From positions 1 to 47,904 of the forward strand of contig JBDUXZ010000025.1 of assembly GCA_039944855.1 (NCBI GenBank): DNA of 47,904 bases, written 5' to 3'. This DNA comes from Rhodothermales bacterium (GTDB lineage Bacteria; Bacteroidota; Rhodothermia; Rhodothermales; JANQRZ01). Below the pieces are notes generated by a model that did no database searches, had not been told where the DNA came from, and saw nothing but the letters and a program-made list of their open reading frames with translations. Positions 16,495-24,791 of this stretch are shown piece after piece; positions within the stretch are counted from its first letter, which is position 1, and each line of letters opens with the position of its first letter. The position numbers and the translations under genes were made by a program.

Positions 16495-16710
16495 ATGATG
16501 GAACTCTCGCTCGTCATCTTGGCCGTCACCGCCCTCGTCCTCCTCGCGCTCCTGCTGCGCCACCGGCAGCGCGACGCCGAGGAGCACGCGGCCCGCACGC
16601 TCGCCCGGCTCCGCCGCCACCACACCACCCTCGCCGACCGCACCTCCGAAATCGGACACGAGGTCGCCGCGCTCTACGCCGTCACGGCGCGCTCTCCCGT
16701 CCACCCCTGA
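16495..16710 (+). CDS. Small single-pass membrane protein, 71 aa
   Basis: A 71-residue protein: membrane helix at residues 4-20 (LSLVILAVTALVLLALLL), then a basic helical part (HRQRDAEEHAARTLARLRRH) and a short C-terminus. Two adjacent ATGs (16495, 16498) are equally possible. No family is recognised. It ends 10 nt before divIVA, so it is probably co-transcribed and may work at the membrane with DivIVA. Size and position recall the small membrane gene ylmG/yggT, but the sequence does not show the two-helix YggT pattern. Confidence 0.55.
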   Translation: MMELSLVILAVTALVLLALLLRHRQRDAEEHAARTLARLRRHHTTLADRTSEIGHEVAALYAVTARSPVHP

Positions 16711-16720
16711 CCCCACGCCG

Positions 16721-17578
16721 ATGAAGCTGACGCCGCTCGACATCCGCAAGCATGAGTTCGCCTCGAAGCTCCGGGGCTACGACCCGGAGGAGGTCGTTGC
16801 TTTCAACGAGATGGTCTCCCGGCAGTGGGAGGAGCTGCTCGACGAGCTCCGCCACGCGCGCGACCGCGTGCGCGAGCTCGAAGGCAAGATCGAGCACTAC
16901 GAGAAGGTGGAGAGCGCGCTGCACGAGGCGCTCCAGACCGCGCGGAGCGGCGCGAAACGGACGCAGGAGCACGCCGAGGAGCGCGCCCGCCTCATCGTCG
17001 AAGAGGCCGAGCTGAGGGCCGAGCAGATCTTGCAGGAGGCCGATCAGCGGCAGGGCCGCCTCCGCCACGACATCACCAACCTCACGCATCGGCACGACGA
17101 GATCACCGCTCGGCTGCGCCACTTCCTGATGTCAGAGCTCGAAATCCTTGCCCGGCACGAGGAGGACCGCCCGATCGGGTTCATGCAGCTCATGCCCTCC
17201 ACGCCGGCCGAGGCACTGCCGACGCCACCCGCCGGCCGGAGTGAGCCCGCGCCCCGCGCTACTATCGCGGATCCGGCCCCTGCCTCCAGTCTCCCCGACG
17301 CCGCGGCGCCCGAAGACGACGCCGAAACCACCGAGCCACGCGGCTCGACGTACGGCGACCTCTACGCCCGCGCCGCCGAGGCCGAGAGCCAGCGCGAGCC
17401 CGACGCGCCCGAGCCGGACGAAACCGAGTCCTACGACGACGGGATGGACGACGAGCCGGCGTGGACGCTCCGCTCCATCGTCAACCAGTCCGAAGCCGAC
17501 GCCTCCGACAACGAGGCTGAGTCGACGACGGACTCGGAGAAAGAGCGCATCCGCCGCATCCTCGAAGACCTCGACTGA
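16721..17578 (+). CDS. divIVA: DivIVA-domain protein
   Basis: 285 residues. The N-terminal DivIVA motif is clear: MKLTPLDIRKHEFASKLRGY then DPEEVVAFNEMV; this segment binds curved membrane or poles. A coiled coil runs from about 30 to 150 (heptad-like LRHARDRVRELEGKIEHYEK, RAEQILQEADQRQGRLRHD). A long disordered acidic C-terminal region rich in Pro, Glu and Asp follows to residue 285. DivIVA proteins are mostly known in Gram-positive bacteria; this one has the right N-terminus but an unusually long acidic tail. Its role here in division or polarity is inferred. Confidence 0.85.
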   Translation: MKLTPLDIRKHEFASKLRGYDPEEVVAFNEMVSRQWEELLDELRHARDRVRELEGKIEHYEKVESALHEALQTARSGAKRTQEHAEERARLIVEEAELRAEQILQEADQRQGRLRHDITNLTHRHDEITARLRHFLMSELEILARHEEDRPIGFMQLMPSTPAEALPTPPAGRSEPAPRATIADPAPASSLPDAAAPEDDAETTEPRGSTYGDLYARAAEAESQREPDAPEPDETESYDDGMDDEPAWTLRSIVNQSEADASDNEAESTTDSEKERIRRILEDLD

Positions 17579-17581
17579 GCC

Positions 17582-17671
17582 ATTGGGTAATCGGCCGATC
17601 CGCTGATTGGCTGGCACCCCGAAATCCTTCAATCAGCGACTGCGAAGCAGCGGCGCAGCCAACCACCCAAT
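17582..17671. repeat. Hairpin-rich spacer between divIVA and the phosphorylase gene
   Basis: CGCTGATTG/CAATCAGCG pair perfectly (17601-17609/17630-17638). Outside them TTGGCTG/CAGCCAA (17607-17613/17656-17662) and ATTGGGT/ACCCAAT (17582-17588/17665-17671) give alternative stems. It could be a terminator or attenuator, or a mobile repeat. Confidence 0.45.
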
Positions 17672-17677
17672 CAGTCC

Positions 17678-18508
17678 ATGGATGCAGTCCACTACCGCCG
17701 CCGCGTCGATGAAGCCGCCGCCGCGATCCGCGAGCACGCCACCACCGAGGCGCGCGTCGGCATCATCCTCGGCACCGGCCTCGGCGCACTCGCCGACGAG
17801 ATCGACGCCGACGCGGTGCTCTCGTACGACGACATCCCGCACTTCCCCGTTTCGACGGTCGAGAGCCACCACGGCAAGCTCCTCCTCGGACGGCTCGACG
17901 GCGTCCCGGTCATCGCCCTGCAAGGCCGCTTCCACCTCTACGAGGGCTATGGACCGAAGGAGATCACCTTCCCCGTCCGCGTCCTCGCCGCGCTCGGCGT
18001 CGACACCCTCCTGATCTCGAATGCGGCCGGAGGGATGAACCCGAACTACCGGCGCGGCGACCTCATGCTGCTGACCGACCACATCAACCTGCAGGGTGCG
18101 AACCCGCTCATTGGCCCGAACGATGATGCGTGGGGACCGCGCTTCCCCGACATGAGTAAGCCCTACGACGAAGTGCTCCGCAAGCTCGTCGAGGAGGCCG
18201 CGCTCGAACGGGCGATCAAGCTCCAGCAGGGCGTTTACGTCGCCGTCGAGGGTCCGAACCTGGAGACGCGGGCCGAGTACCGCTTCCTCCGCACGATCGG
18301 CGCCGACGCTGTCGGGATGAGCACGGTGCCCGAGGTGATTGTGGCGCGACATATGGGGCTGCGCTGCCTCGCGATTTCCGTCATCACCGACGAGTGCTTC
18401 CCCGACGCGCTCGAACCCGTCTCCATCGAAGACGTGCTCGCCGCCGCCGGCGAGGCCGAGCCCCACCTCACCGCCCTGATGCGTGCCGTCGTGCAGGGCC
18501 TCGGCTGA
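17678..18508 (+). CDS. Purine nucleoside phosphorylase (trimeric type)
   Basis: A 276-residue cytoplasmic enzyme splitting inosine or guanosine with phosphate. Family stations: GIILGTGLGALADEI (phosphate loop), HFPVSTVESHHGKLLLG, ALQGRFHLYEGY, LLISNAAGGMNPNY and VAVEGPNLETRAEY, and MSTVPEVIVARHMGL. The purine-recognition segment reads AISVITDECFPD. In the mammalian and most trimeric enzymes this position carries Asn within a T-N-K/x motif, here Asp; by recollection several Bacteroidota enzymes share ITD. The substrate range (guanosine, inosine, xanthosine) is therefore open. Confidence 0.92.
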   Translation: MDAVHYRRRVDEAAAAIREHATTEARVGIILGTGLGALADEIDADAVLSYDDIPHFPVSTVESHHGKLLLGRLDGVPVIALQGRFHLYEGYGPKEITFPVRVLAALGVDTLLISNAAGGMNPNYRRGDLMLLTDHINLQGANPLIGPNDDAWGPRFPDMSKPYDEVLRKLVEEAALERAIKLQQGVYVAVEGPNLETRAEYRFLRTIGADAVGMSTVPEVIVARHMGLRCLAISVITDECFPDALEPVSIEDVLAAAGEAEPHLTALMRAVVQGLG

Positions 18509-18539
18509 GTCGCCGTTCCCCGTTCCTTTGCCAACGCCT

Positions 18540-19229
18540 ATGTCCGACGACGTCTGGGACGAGCACCGGTGGGAGGACTTCCTGAGCGAGAAGGACCGCC
18601 GCATCGACCGGTTCATGGCCCTCCTGACGGAGTTCATGAATCGCACGCCGCCCCCGCCGGAGGGCGCGTCGGCTGAGGACGAGGCCGCGTGGAAGGCCCG
18701 GCTCGAAGCCTACATCCGCCGTCGTACTGGCTTCGAAGGATCGGTGGACGACCTCCCCGTGTGGGAGCGCGAGGCCGACGACGCCGAGCCCGAGGATGTG
18801 GTGGGCGAGGAGTGGAAGGCCGGCCTCGCCGACTTCCCCGAGCAGCAGCCCGTCGAAGCGCTCGCGGTCTACCGCGCCGCCCGCGCGCTCGCCACCACCG
18901 TGCTCCGCTGGTCCGAACCCATTCCTGCGCGAGTCAAAGACGGCGAGTTCGTCCAGTTCTGCTCGAACGCGCTCCAGATCGCAGCGAAGATCGGCGGCGG
19001 GCACGCCGTCGGCTACGAGCGCGATACGCTCGGCGGCAACATCGCGTACGTCAAGCGCGGGCTCGCCGTGGCGAACGACGCGCTCGACGCGCTCCAGCGG
19101 CTCCGCAACGCGCCGTACATGAGCGCGGCCGACTACCACCGGCTCTACGAGGCGACCTACGAGGTGCGCAACGCCGTCGCCCTCCACGTCCTCCGCCTCC
19201 GCGAGCGTTTCGAGCGCGGCACGGACTGA
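18540..19229 (+). CDS. Hypothetical protein, 229 aa, largely helical
   Basis: No family recognised. The N-terminal 60 residues are charged (WEDFLSEKDRRIDRFMALL). An acidic segment follows near 75-100, and the C-terminal half looks like a helical bundle (VEALAVYRAARALATTVLRW, FCSNALQIAAKIGGGHAVGY, NIAYVKRGLAVANDALDAL, EVRNAVALHVLRLRERFER). No membrane segment or signal. It is 31 nt after the phosphorylase gene, so it may share its transcript. The ATG at 18540 is the only reasonable start near the previous gene end. Confidence 0.6.
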   Translation: MSDDVWDEHRWEDFLSEKDRRIDRFMALLTEFMNRTPPPPEGASAEDEAAWKARLEAYIRRRTGFEGSVDDLPVWEREADDAEPEDVVGEEWKAGLADFPEQQPVEALAVYRAARALATTVLRWSEPIPARVKDGEFVQFCSNALQIAAKIGGGHAVGYERDTLGGNIAYVKRGLAVANDALDALQRLRNAPYMSAADYHRLYEATYEVRNAVALHVLRLRERFERGTD

Positions 19230-19270
19230 CCCCTCCGTCGCGGTAGAGAAGGGAGCGGCGGGGAGCAGGA

Positions 19271-19447
19271 CTACGCGTCCAGCCGCTCGAACTGCTCGAA
19301 GAGGTCCTGCTCGATCTCCTCATTCGTGAAGCGGAGGTCGCCCAGCGAGAAATCGACCGAGAACCGGGAGTGCGCGGACGTGCTGCGCGAGGTGACGGCG
19401 AGGAGCGCGCCGGCGAAGAGGGCGGAGAGGGATGCGAGCGTAAGCAT
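19271..19447 (-). CDS. Small membrane or secreted protein, 58 aa
   Basis: The minus frame from ATG 19447 to TAG 19271 reads MLTLASLSALFAGALLAVTS, then a polar part (RFSVDFSLGDLRF) and an acidic C-terminus (TNEEIEQDLFEQFERLDA). The hydrophobic N-terminus would be a signal peptide or anchor. It converges on the helical gene ending at 19229 and diverges from the hybrid kinase. Evidence is limited to the clear hydrophobic/acidic layout and consistent codon use, so it needs protein-level confirmation. Confidence 0.5.
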   Translation of the reverse strand: MLTLASLSALFAGALLAVTSRSTSAHSRFSVDFSLGDLRFTNEEIEQDLFEQFERLDA

Positions 19448-19560
19448 GGGACCGGAGGTTGGATGAGGAGGGAAACCCGTCCCGTCGGGGGGCGGAGCGA
19501 CCGATGCGCGGCCGACGATGCAAGTATCGCCCTGTGGCCCGCTCGGCCCGTTACACCTGT

Positions 19561-19622
19561 GTCCGATCTCTGTCGTCAGCGTCCGGTCGGACGTAAGCGA
19601 CAGGGATCGGACGTGGGTGACA
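19561..19622. promoter_or_regulatory. Operator-like palindrome and direct repeat upstream of the hybrid kinase
   Basis: A 15-bp inverted repeat: GTCCGATCTCTGTCG at 19561-19575 and CGACAGGGATCGGAC at 19598-19612 (one mismatch). Overlapping it is a direct repeat of TCGGACGTAAGCGACA (19587-19602) and TCGGACGTGGGTGACA (19607-19622), period 20 bp. Two-turn spacing is what an AraC-type dimer would need. The repeats end about 37 bp before the TATTTCG element at 19659. Confidence 0.55.
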
Positions 19623-19658
19623 AAAGATTGAGGGATAAGACCTTCGGAGATAACTGTC

Positions 19659-19666
19659 TATTTCGT
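19659..19666 (+). promoter_or_regulatory. TATTTCGT -7-like element before the hybrid kinase gene
   Basis: TATTTCGT lies 45 nt before the ATG at 19712 and downstream of the operator-like repeats. It deviates from TAnnTTTG at one position. Confidence 0.35.
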
Positions 19667-19711
19667 AAGATCTGGTCAGCCGGAATTGCCGATCGTCGCG
19701 TCCCTCATCTC

Positions 19712-22700
19712 ATGGATATCCCACATCCTCTTCGCGCGGCGACCCGTGCATGCGCGATCACGTTGCTGGTCGCGCTCGGCATGGGGACGGGCGCGGGGGC
19801 ACAGCCGGCCGTGCCGCCGGGCTACGTCCTCGAGCACTGGACGGTGGAGGACGGACTGCCCGTGAATGCCGTGACCGCCGTGAAGCAGGACCGCCACGGC
19901 TACCTGTGGGTCGCCACCTTCGACGGCCTCGTCCGATTCGACGGCGACCGCTTCACCGTCTTCGACATCGGCGACTCCCCGGCGATGTACTCGAACCGCG
20001 TCTCGTACCTCGTCGAAGCGTCCGACGGTGGTCTCTGGCTCAACGCCGGGCTGCCCGTGCGCTTCGCCGACGGCCGCTTCACGACGTATGGCCCGGACGC
20101 GGGGCTGCCGGGCACGCGCTCGAATGTGATCTACGAGGACCCCGGCGGCACGCTCTGGGTAGGCACGAACCGCGGCGTCGCCCGCTATGCCGACGGGCGG
20201 TTCCATCCGCTCGGCACCGACGTCATGGAGGCGAACGTGTGGGCGCTCTTCAGGGATAGCCGGGGCGCGCTCTGGGGGAACACAGCGGACGAGGGGCTCT
20301 GGCGCTACCAGGGCGATGGCTGGGAGGACTTCACGGGGGCAGATGGACTGGCGGCGAGGGGAGTCGCAGCCTTCGCCGAGGCCCCCGACGGCGCCGTGTG
20401 GATCGCGACCACCGAGGGCATCAGCCGCTACCGCGACGGTGCCTTCGCAACGGTGCCGGTCGACGGGGCCTCCTGGCCTTACGACGTGTACGGGATCGGC
20501 GTCCACGCATTCGGCGATGCGCTCTTGCTGTCGGTCGGGACGATCGGCATCGACAGGAACCTCGTCCTCCGCTACGAGGACGGCCGACTGCGGCTAGTGG
20601 GCCGGGCCGAACTCGACGCCTACGTCCGCGCCGCCTCGGACCGGGGGGAGGGCGAGGCCTGGCTGCTCATCGGCCAGCACGTGTACCACCAGGGCCGGCA
20701 CGTCACCGAGGTGCCCTCGCTCATCAACGGTCACGTGGTGGACGCCGAAGGGAACCTCTGGCTCGGGATGGACCGCGACGGCCTCTACCAAATGCGGCCG
20801 GCCCTCTTCACCGTCTACGGAAGCCCCGAGGGCCTCACGCACGACAACCTGTACCCCGTCTTCGAGGCCCGCGACGGAACCCTGTGGGCCGGCAGTCTGA
20901 ACTGGGGAGTCAACCGGATCGACAGGGCGGAGGGGCCGAGGGCCGGGCAGATCGACGTCGCCAACTTCACGATGGCGGACGGGCTCGCGGGCGACATCGT
21001 CCGTTCGGTCTACGAGGACCGCGACGGAACGCTGTGGGTGGGGACCTGGGACGGGCTTACCCGCTTCGAGGGGGGCGTGGTCTCGCCCGAGCACGCCACG
21101 GTGTTGCTGCCGAACCACCGCGTCGAGGCCATCCTCCAGGACCGTGCAGGGCGGCTCTGGTTCGGCACGTCGGAGGGGCTCTACCGCTACGAAAACGGGG
21201 TCCGGACGCCGTTCACCATCGCCGACGGCCTCGCCCACAACCACGTCCGCGTCCTCCTCGAAACGCGCGACGGTGCGCTCTGGGCCGGCACGAACGGCGG
21301 CGGGCTCAGTCGCTACCACGAGGGTCGGTTCCACTCGTTCACCACCGCCGACGGACTTTCGAGCGATCTCGTCCGCGCGCTCTACGAAGGCGAGGACGGC
21401 ATCCTCTGGGTCGGCACGGAGGGACGCGGCCTCACCCGGCTCGACCTCCGCGATGGGTTGGAGGCCGCCCACACGACGGTCTACCTCGAGCAGGACGGCC
21501 TCTTCGACGGCGTCATCCACCAGATCCTCGACGACGGTTTCGGCCGGCTGTGGATGAGCACGAACCGCGGCATCTTCTGGGTGGAGCGCGCCGAGCTCGA
21601 CGCCTTCGCCGAGGGCCGCGCCGGCCGCATCCACTCCACGGGCTACACCGAGCGCGACGGGCTCCGCAATCGCGAGGCGAACGGCGGCGTGCAGTCGGCC
21701 GGAATCCGGGCGCGCGACGGCCGGCTGTGGTTCCCGACGCAGGCGGGCCTCGCCGTGGTCGATCCGGCCCGCGTCCAGGCCGCGCCGGTCACGATCTCCG
21801 TCGAGCGTATCGGAGCGAACGGCGCCCGCGTTCCCATCCTGGAGGGCGGGGTGGCGCTGCCGACGGAAGAGCGCAGCCTCGACCTGGCGTTCACGGCCCC
21901 GGTCCTGAGCGAGCCCGACAAGCTGCACTTCCAGTACCGCCTCGAAGGTCTCGATGCGGGGTGGATCGAGGCGGGGGCTCGCCACGTGGCCCACTACGCC
22001 CGCCTGCCCCCCGGCACCTACGCCTTCCACGTTAGGGCCTATTACAAGGGGCAGTGGAGCGAGCTCGCGGAGCCCCTCGCCGTGACCGTCGCGCCGCTTT
22101 TCTACGAGACGTGGTGGTTCGCCGTGCTGTGCGGGCTCGGAGCCGTCGGGCTTCTCCACGCCGGCTACCGCGCCCGCGTCCGCCAGCTACGACGGCGGCA
22201 GGAGGGGCTCGAAGCGCTCGTCCGGGAGCGGACGCGGGACCTGCGCGCGGAGAAGCGGACCTCCGAGGAGCGTGCCGAGCGGCTCCGCGAGGTGGACCGG
22301 CTCAAGAGCCGGTTCTTTACGAACGTCAGCCACGAGTTCCGCACGCCGCTCACGCTCACGATCTGCCCCCTCGAAGACGTGCAGGCCGAGGCCGACCTGC
22401 CCACGCCCGTGCGACAGAACGTGGACCTCGCCCTCCGCAACAGCCGCCGTCTGCTCCACCTCATCAACCAGCTCCTCGACGTGGCGAAGCTGGAGGTGGG
22501 CGAGATGCGCCTCGAAGCGCAGCGGCAGGACCTCGGTGCGTTCCTCTCCGCGCTCGCGCTCGCCTTCGTCCCCCTCGCCGAGCGCCGGGGCGTCCGCTTC
22601 GAGGTGGACCTCCCCGGCGGCCCGGTGCCGGTCTGGTTCGACGGGGAGAAGCTGGAGCAGGTCGTCGGCAACCTCCTCTCGAACGCGTTCAAGTTCACGC

Positions 22701-23935
22701 CCGAGGGCGGGGCGATCCGCGTCGTGCTGGAGCGGGGAGACGGAGCGGCCGTCATCGGCGTGCGCGACAGCGGCCCCGGCATCGCCGCCGACGTGATGCC
22801 GCACCTCTTCGAGCGGTTCTACCAGGTCGAGCGTACGCACGCTGCGCTCCAGGCCGGCACGGGCATCGGGCTCTCGCTCGCGAAAGAGCTGACGGAACTC
22901 CACGGTGGACGCCTCGTCGTCGAGAGCGTCGTCGGGTTCGGATCGACGTTCACCCTCACGCTCCCGCTCGGGCGCGACCACCTCCGGGACGATCAGCTCG
23001 CGGAGCCGGGCGCCGAGGCGTGGGTCCTGCGCGCCGACCGCGCCACGCTCGGAGCCCGCGCCACGTTCGGGAGCGACCACGGAGAGGAGTCTCCGATAGC
23101 TCCCGGCGATGCGCTCGGCGACGCTGACGACCGCACGACCGTCCTCGTGGTCGATGACAACCCCGATCTCCGCACCTACGTCCGCGGCCACCTCGAAGGG
23201 CGCTACCGCGTGCTCGAAGCGGCCGACGGAGCGGAAGCGCTCCGCGCCGTGCGCGAGGCCCTCCCGGACCTCGTCGTCAGCGACGTGATGATGCCGGAGA
23301 TGGACGGGTTCGAACTCGTCCGCGCCCTCCACGCCGACCGCGACACGGACTTCATCCCTGTCATCCTGCTCACGGCGAAGGCGACAGCGGACGAGCGCGT
23401 CGAGGGGCTGGGCGAGGGGGCCGACGACTACCTCACCAAGCCGTTCCACCCCGCCGAGCTGAAGGCGCGCGTGGACAACCTCATCGCGTCGCGGCAGAAG
23501 CTCAAAGAGCGGTTCCTGCACGGGACTCCATCGAGCGCCCTGCCCGAGCCGTCGGGCGACGGGGCCGACGTCGAAGCGGCCGAGCCGGACGGGCTCTCGG
23601 CGTCGGACCACGCGTTCGTCGACCGCGTCCGTGCGGCGGTGGAGGCCCGGCTCGCCGACGAAGACTTCACCGTGGAAGAGCTCGCCGAGGCGGTGTCGGT
23701 GAGCCGCAGCACGCTCCACGCCCGGCTGCGCGCAGCCGTCGACGAGTCGCCCTCGGGCTTGATCCGCACGATCCGGCTCGAACGGGCGGCCGGCCTCCTG
23801 CGCCAGCGCAAAGGGACGGTGAGTGAGGTAGCGTACGCGGTGGGGTTCAAAAGCGTGTCCTACTTCTCGCAGGCGTTCCGCGCGGAGCACGGCACCTCGC
23901 CCTCGGCCTATGCCGACGAGCAGGTCCATGCCTGA
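19712..23935 (+). CDS. Hybrid two-component system protein (sensor kinase, receiver, AraC output)
   Basis: 1407 residues. Signal peptide 1-30. A large periplasmic sensor of beta-propeller repeats spans about 31-700, each with a GLWVGT or LWFGTSEGLYRY-like word; a Y_Y_Y-type domain covers about 710-795, then one membrane helix near 800-820. Cytoplasmic part: HisKA with phospho-accepting H874 in NVSHEFRTPLTL, ATPase with NLLSNAFKFTPEGG and GTGIGLSLAKEL. The receiver has VVDDNPDLR and phospho-acceptor D1191 in VVSDVMMPEMDGF. The C-terminal AraC-type helix-turn-helix spans about 1305-1400 (VEELAEAVSVSRSTLHARLR, AYAVGFKSVSYFSQAF). It senses a periplasmic ligand and regulates transcription in one polypeptide. 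The start ATG at 19712 begins the signal peptide. Confidence 0.92.
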   Translation: MDIPHPLRAATRACAITLLVALGMGTGAGAQPAVPPGYVLEHWTVEDGLPVNAVTAVKQDRHGYLWVATFDGLVRFDGDRFTVFDIGDSPAMYSNRVSYLVEASDGGLWLNAGLPVRFADGRFTTYGPDAGLPGTRSNVIYEDPGGTLWVGTNRGVARYADGRFHPLGTDVMEANVWALFRDSRGALWGNTADEGLWRYQGDGWEDFTGADGLAARGVAAFAEAPDGAVWIATTEGISRYRDGAFATVPVDGASWPYDVYGIGVHAFGDALLLSVGTIGIDRNLVLRYEDGRLRLVGRAELDAYVRAASDRGEGEAWLLIGQHVYHQGRHVTEVPSLINGHVVDAEGNLWLGMDRDGLYQMRPALFTVYGSPEGLTHDNLYPVFEARDGTLWAGSLNWGVNRIDRAEGPRAGQIDVANFTMADGLAGDIVRSVYEDRDGTLWVGTWDGLTRFEGGVVSPEHATVLLPNHRVEAILQDRAGRLWFGTSEGLYRYENGVRTPFTIADGLAHNHVRVLLETRDGALWAGTNGGGLSRYHEGRFHSFTTADGLSSDLVRALYEGEDGILWVGTEGRGLTRLDLRDGLEAAHTTVYLEQDGLFDGVIHQILDDGFGRLWMSTNRGIFWVERAELDAFAEGRAGRIHSTGYTERDGLRNREANGGVQSAGIRARDGRLWFPTQAGLAVVDPARVQAAPVTISVERIGANGARVPILEGGVALPTEERSLDLAFTAPVLSEPDKLHFQYRLEGLDAGWIEAGARHVAHYARLPPGTYAFHVRAYYKGQWSELAEPLAVTVAPLFYETWWFAVLCGLGAVGLLHAGYRARVRQLRRRQEGLEALVRERTRDLRAEKRTSEERAERLREVDRLKSRFFTNVSHEFRTPLTLTICPLEDVQAEADLPTPVRQNVDLALRNSRRLLHLINQLLDVAKLEVGEMRLEAQRQDLGAFLSALALAFVPLAERRGVRFEVDLPGGPVPVWFDGEKLEQVVGNLLSNAFKFTPEGGAIRVVLERGDGAAVIGVRDSGPGIAADVMPHLFERFYQVERTHAALQAGTGIGLSLAKELTELHGGRLVVESVVGFGSTFTLTLPLGRDHLRDDQLAEPGAEAWVLRADRATLGARATFGSDHGEESPIAPGDALGDADDRTTVLVVDDNPDLRTYVRGHLEGRYRVLEAADGAEALRAVREALPDLVVSDVMMPEMDGFELVRALHADRDTDFIPVILLTAKATADERVEGLGEGADDYLTKPFHPAELKARVDNLIASRQKLKERFLHGTPSSALPEPSGDGADVEAAEPDGLSASDHAFVDRVRAAVEARLADEDFTVEELAEAVSVSRSTLHARLRAAVDESPSGLIRTIRLERAAGLLRQRKGTVSEVAYAVGFKSVSYFSQAFRAEHGTSPSAYADEQVHA

Positions 23936-23977
23936 GGCGGGGCGCGTCGGGCTCCCGAAAGAGGACAGACGAAGAAA

Positions 23978-24018
23978 GCCACGGCCGACGGGGCGCGGAA
24001 ACGCCCGTCGGCCGTGGC
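23978..24018. terminator. Strong bidirectional terminator
   Basis: GCCACGGCCGACGGG (23978-23992) and CCCGTCGGCCGTGGC (24004-24018) are perfect 15-bp arms with an 11-nt loop. On the minus strand the stem is followed by TTTCTTC, so it mainly serves the DJ-1 gene ending at 24040; it also lies 43 nt after the kinase stop on the plus strand. Confidence 0.8.
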
Positions 24019-24039
24019 CTGACGCAGAAGCCCGGTCCG

Positions 24040-24744
24040 TTAGCGCGAGGCTGACGCGGTCTCGACGGCGAGGAGTTCCAACAGCGCTTCGGCCGCAGGC
24101 GCCGACGAGGCCGGGTTCTGCCCCGTGATGAGCGTGCCATCGGTGACGACGTGCGCGGCCCAGTCCTCGCCGCGCTCGAACGAGCCGGCGAGCGAGCGGA
24201 GCCGGTCTTCGAGCAGGAACGGCACGACCTCCGTGAGGCCGACGCCTTCTTCCTCGGAGTTGGTGAACGCGGTGACGCGCTTGCCGTCGAGGTACGACGT
24301 GCCGTCCGCGTCCGTCACGCCGACGAGGGCGGCGGGGCCGTGGCAGACGGAGCCGACGGGCTTGTCGGCCTCGAAGAACGCGGCGAGGAGTGCGGCTGTC
24401 GTGTGGTCGGTCGCGAGGTCCCACATCGGGCCGTGGCCGCCGGGGACGAAGACGGCGTCGAAATCCGTCGCGTCGATGTCGGCGAGCTTCGTCGTCGTTG
24501 CGAGGCGCTGCCGGGCATCGTCGTCGTCGCGGAAACGGCGCGTGTCGTCGGTCTGTGCGTCAGGCTGGTCGGACATCGGATCGAGTGGGGGCTGGCCGCC
24601 CTTCGGCGAGGCGAGCGTCACGTTCACGCCGGCGTCGACGAACGCGTAATACGGCGCGGCGAACTCCTCCAGCCAGAAGCCGGTCTTGTCGCCCGTCGTG
24701 CCAAGCGTGTCGTGGGAGGTGAGGATCATCAAAACGTTCTTCAT
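24040..24744 (-). CDS. DJ-1/PfpI superfamily protein, Hsp31-like
   Basis: 234 residues, type 1 glutamine-amidotransferase fold. The nucleophile elbow is at C134-H135 (GSVCHGPAAL). The acidic residue of the early motif TGFWLEE (E26 or E27) and the following AAPYY give the layout of class III Hsp31/glyoxalase III-type proteins. Such proteins act as glutathione-independent glyoxalases or deglycases; that role is likely but not proven here. It is the second gene of a minus-strand pair, 47 nt after the other DJ-1 gene, and is followed by the perfect hairpin at 23978-24018. Confidence 0.87.
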   Translation of the reverse strand: MKNVLMILTSHDTLGTTGDKTGFWLEEFAAPYYAFVDAGVNVTLASPKGGQPPLDPMSDQPDAQTDDTRRFRDDDDARQRLATTTKLADIDATDFDAVFVPGGHGPMWDLATDHTTAALLAAFFEADKPVGSVCHGPAALVGVTDADGTSYLDGKRVTAFTNSEEEGVGLTEVVPFLLEDRLRSLAGSFERGEDWAAHVVTDGTLITGQNPASSAPAAEALLELLAVETASASR

Positions 24745-24791
24745 CGGAGCCTTCGGGTTAAGGGTAATTCAGAGAGGGGGGCGGAAATGGA

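Noticed and set aside
15478-16749. Upstream extension of the 65-codon minus ORF
   Set aside because: It is only the antisense of yggS and the small membrane gene; the coding case is limited to 15280-15477.
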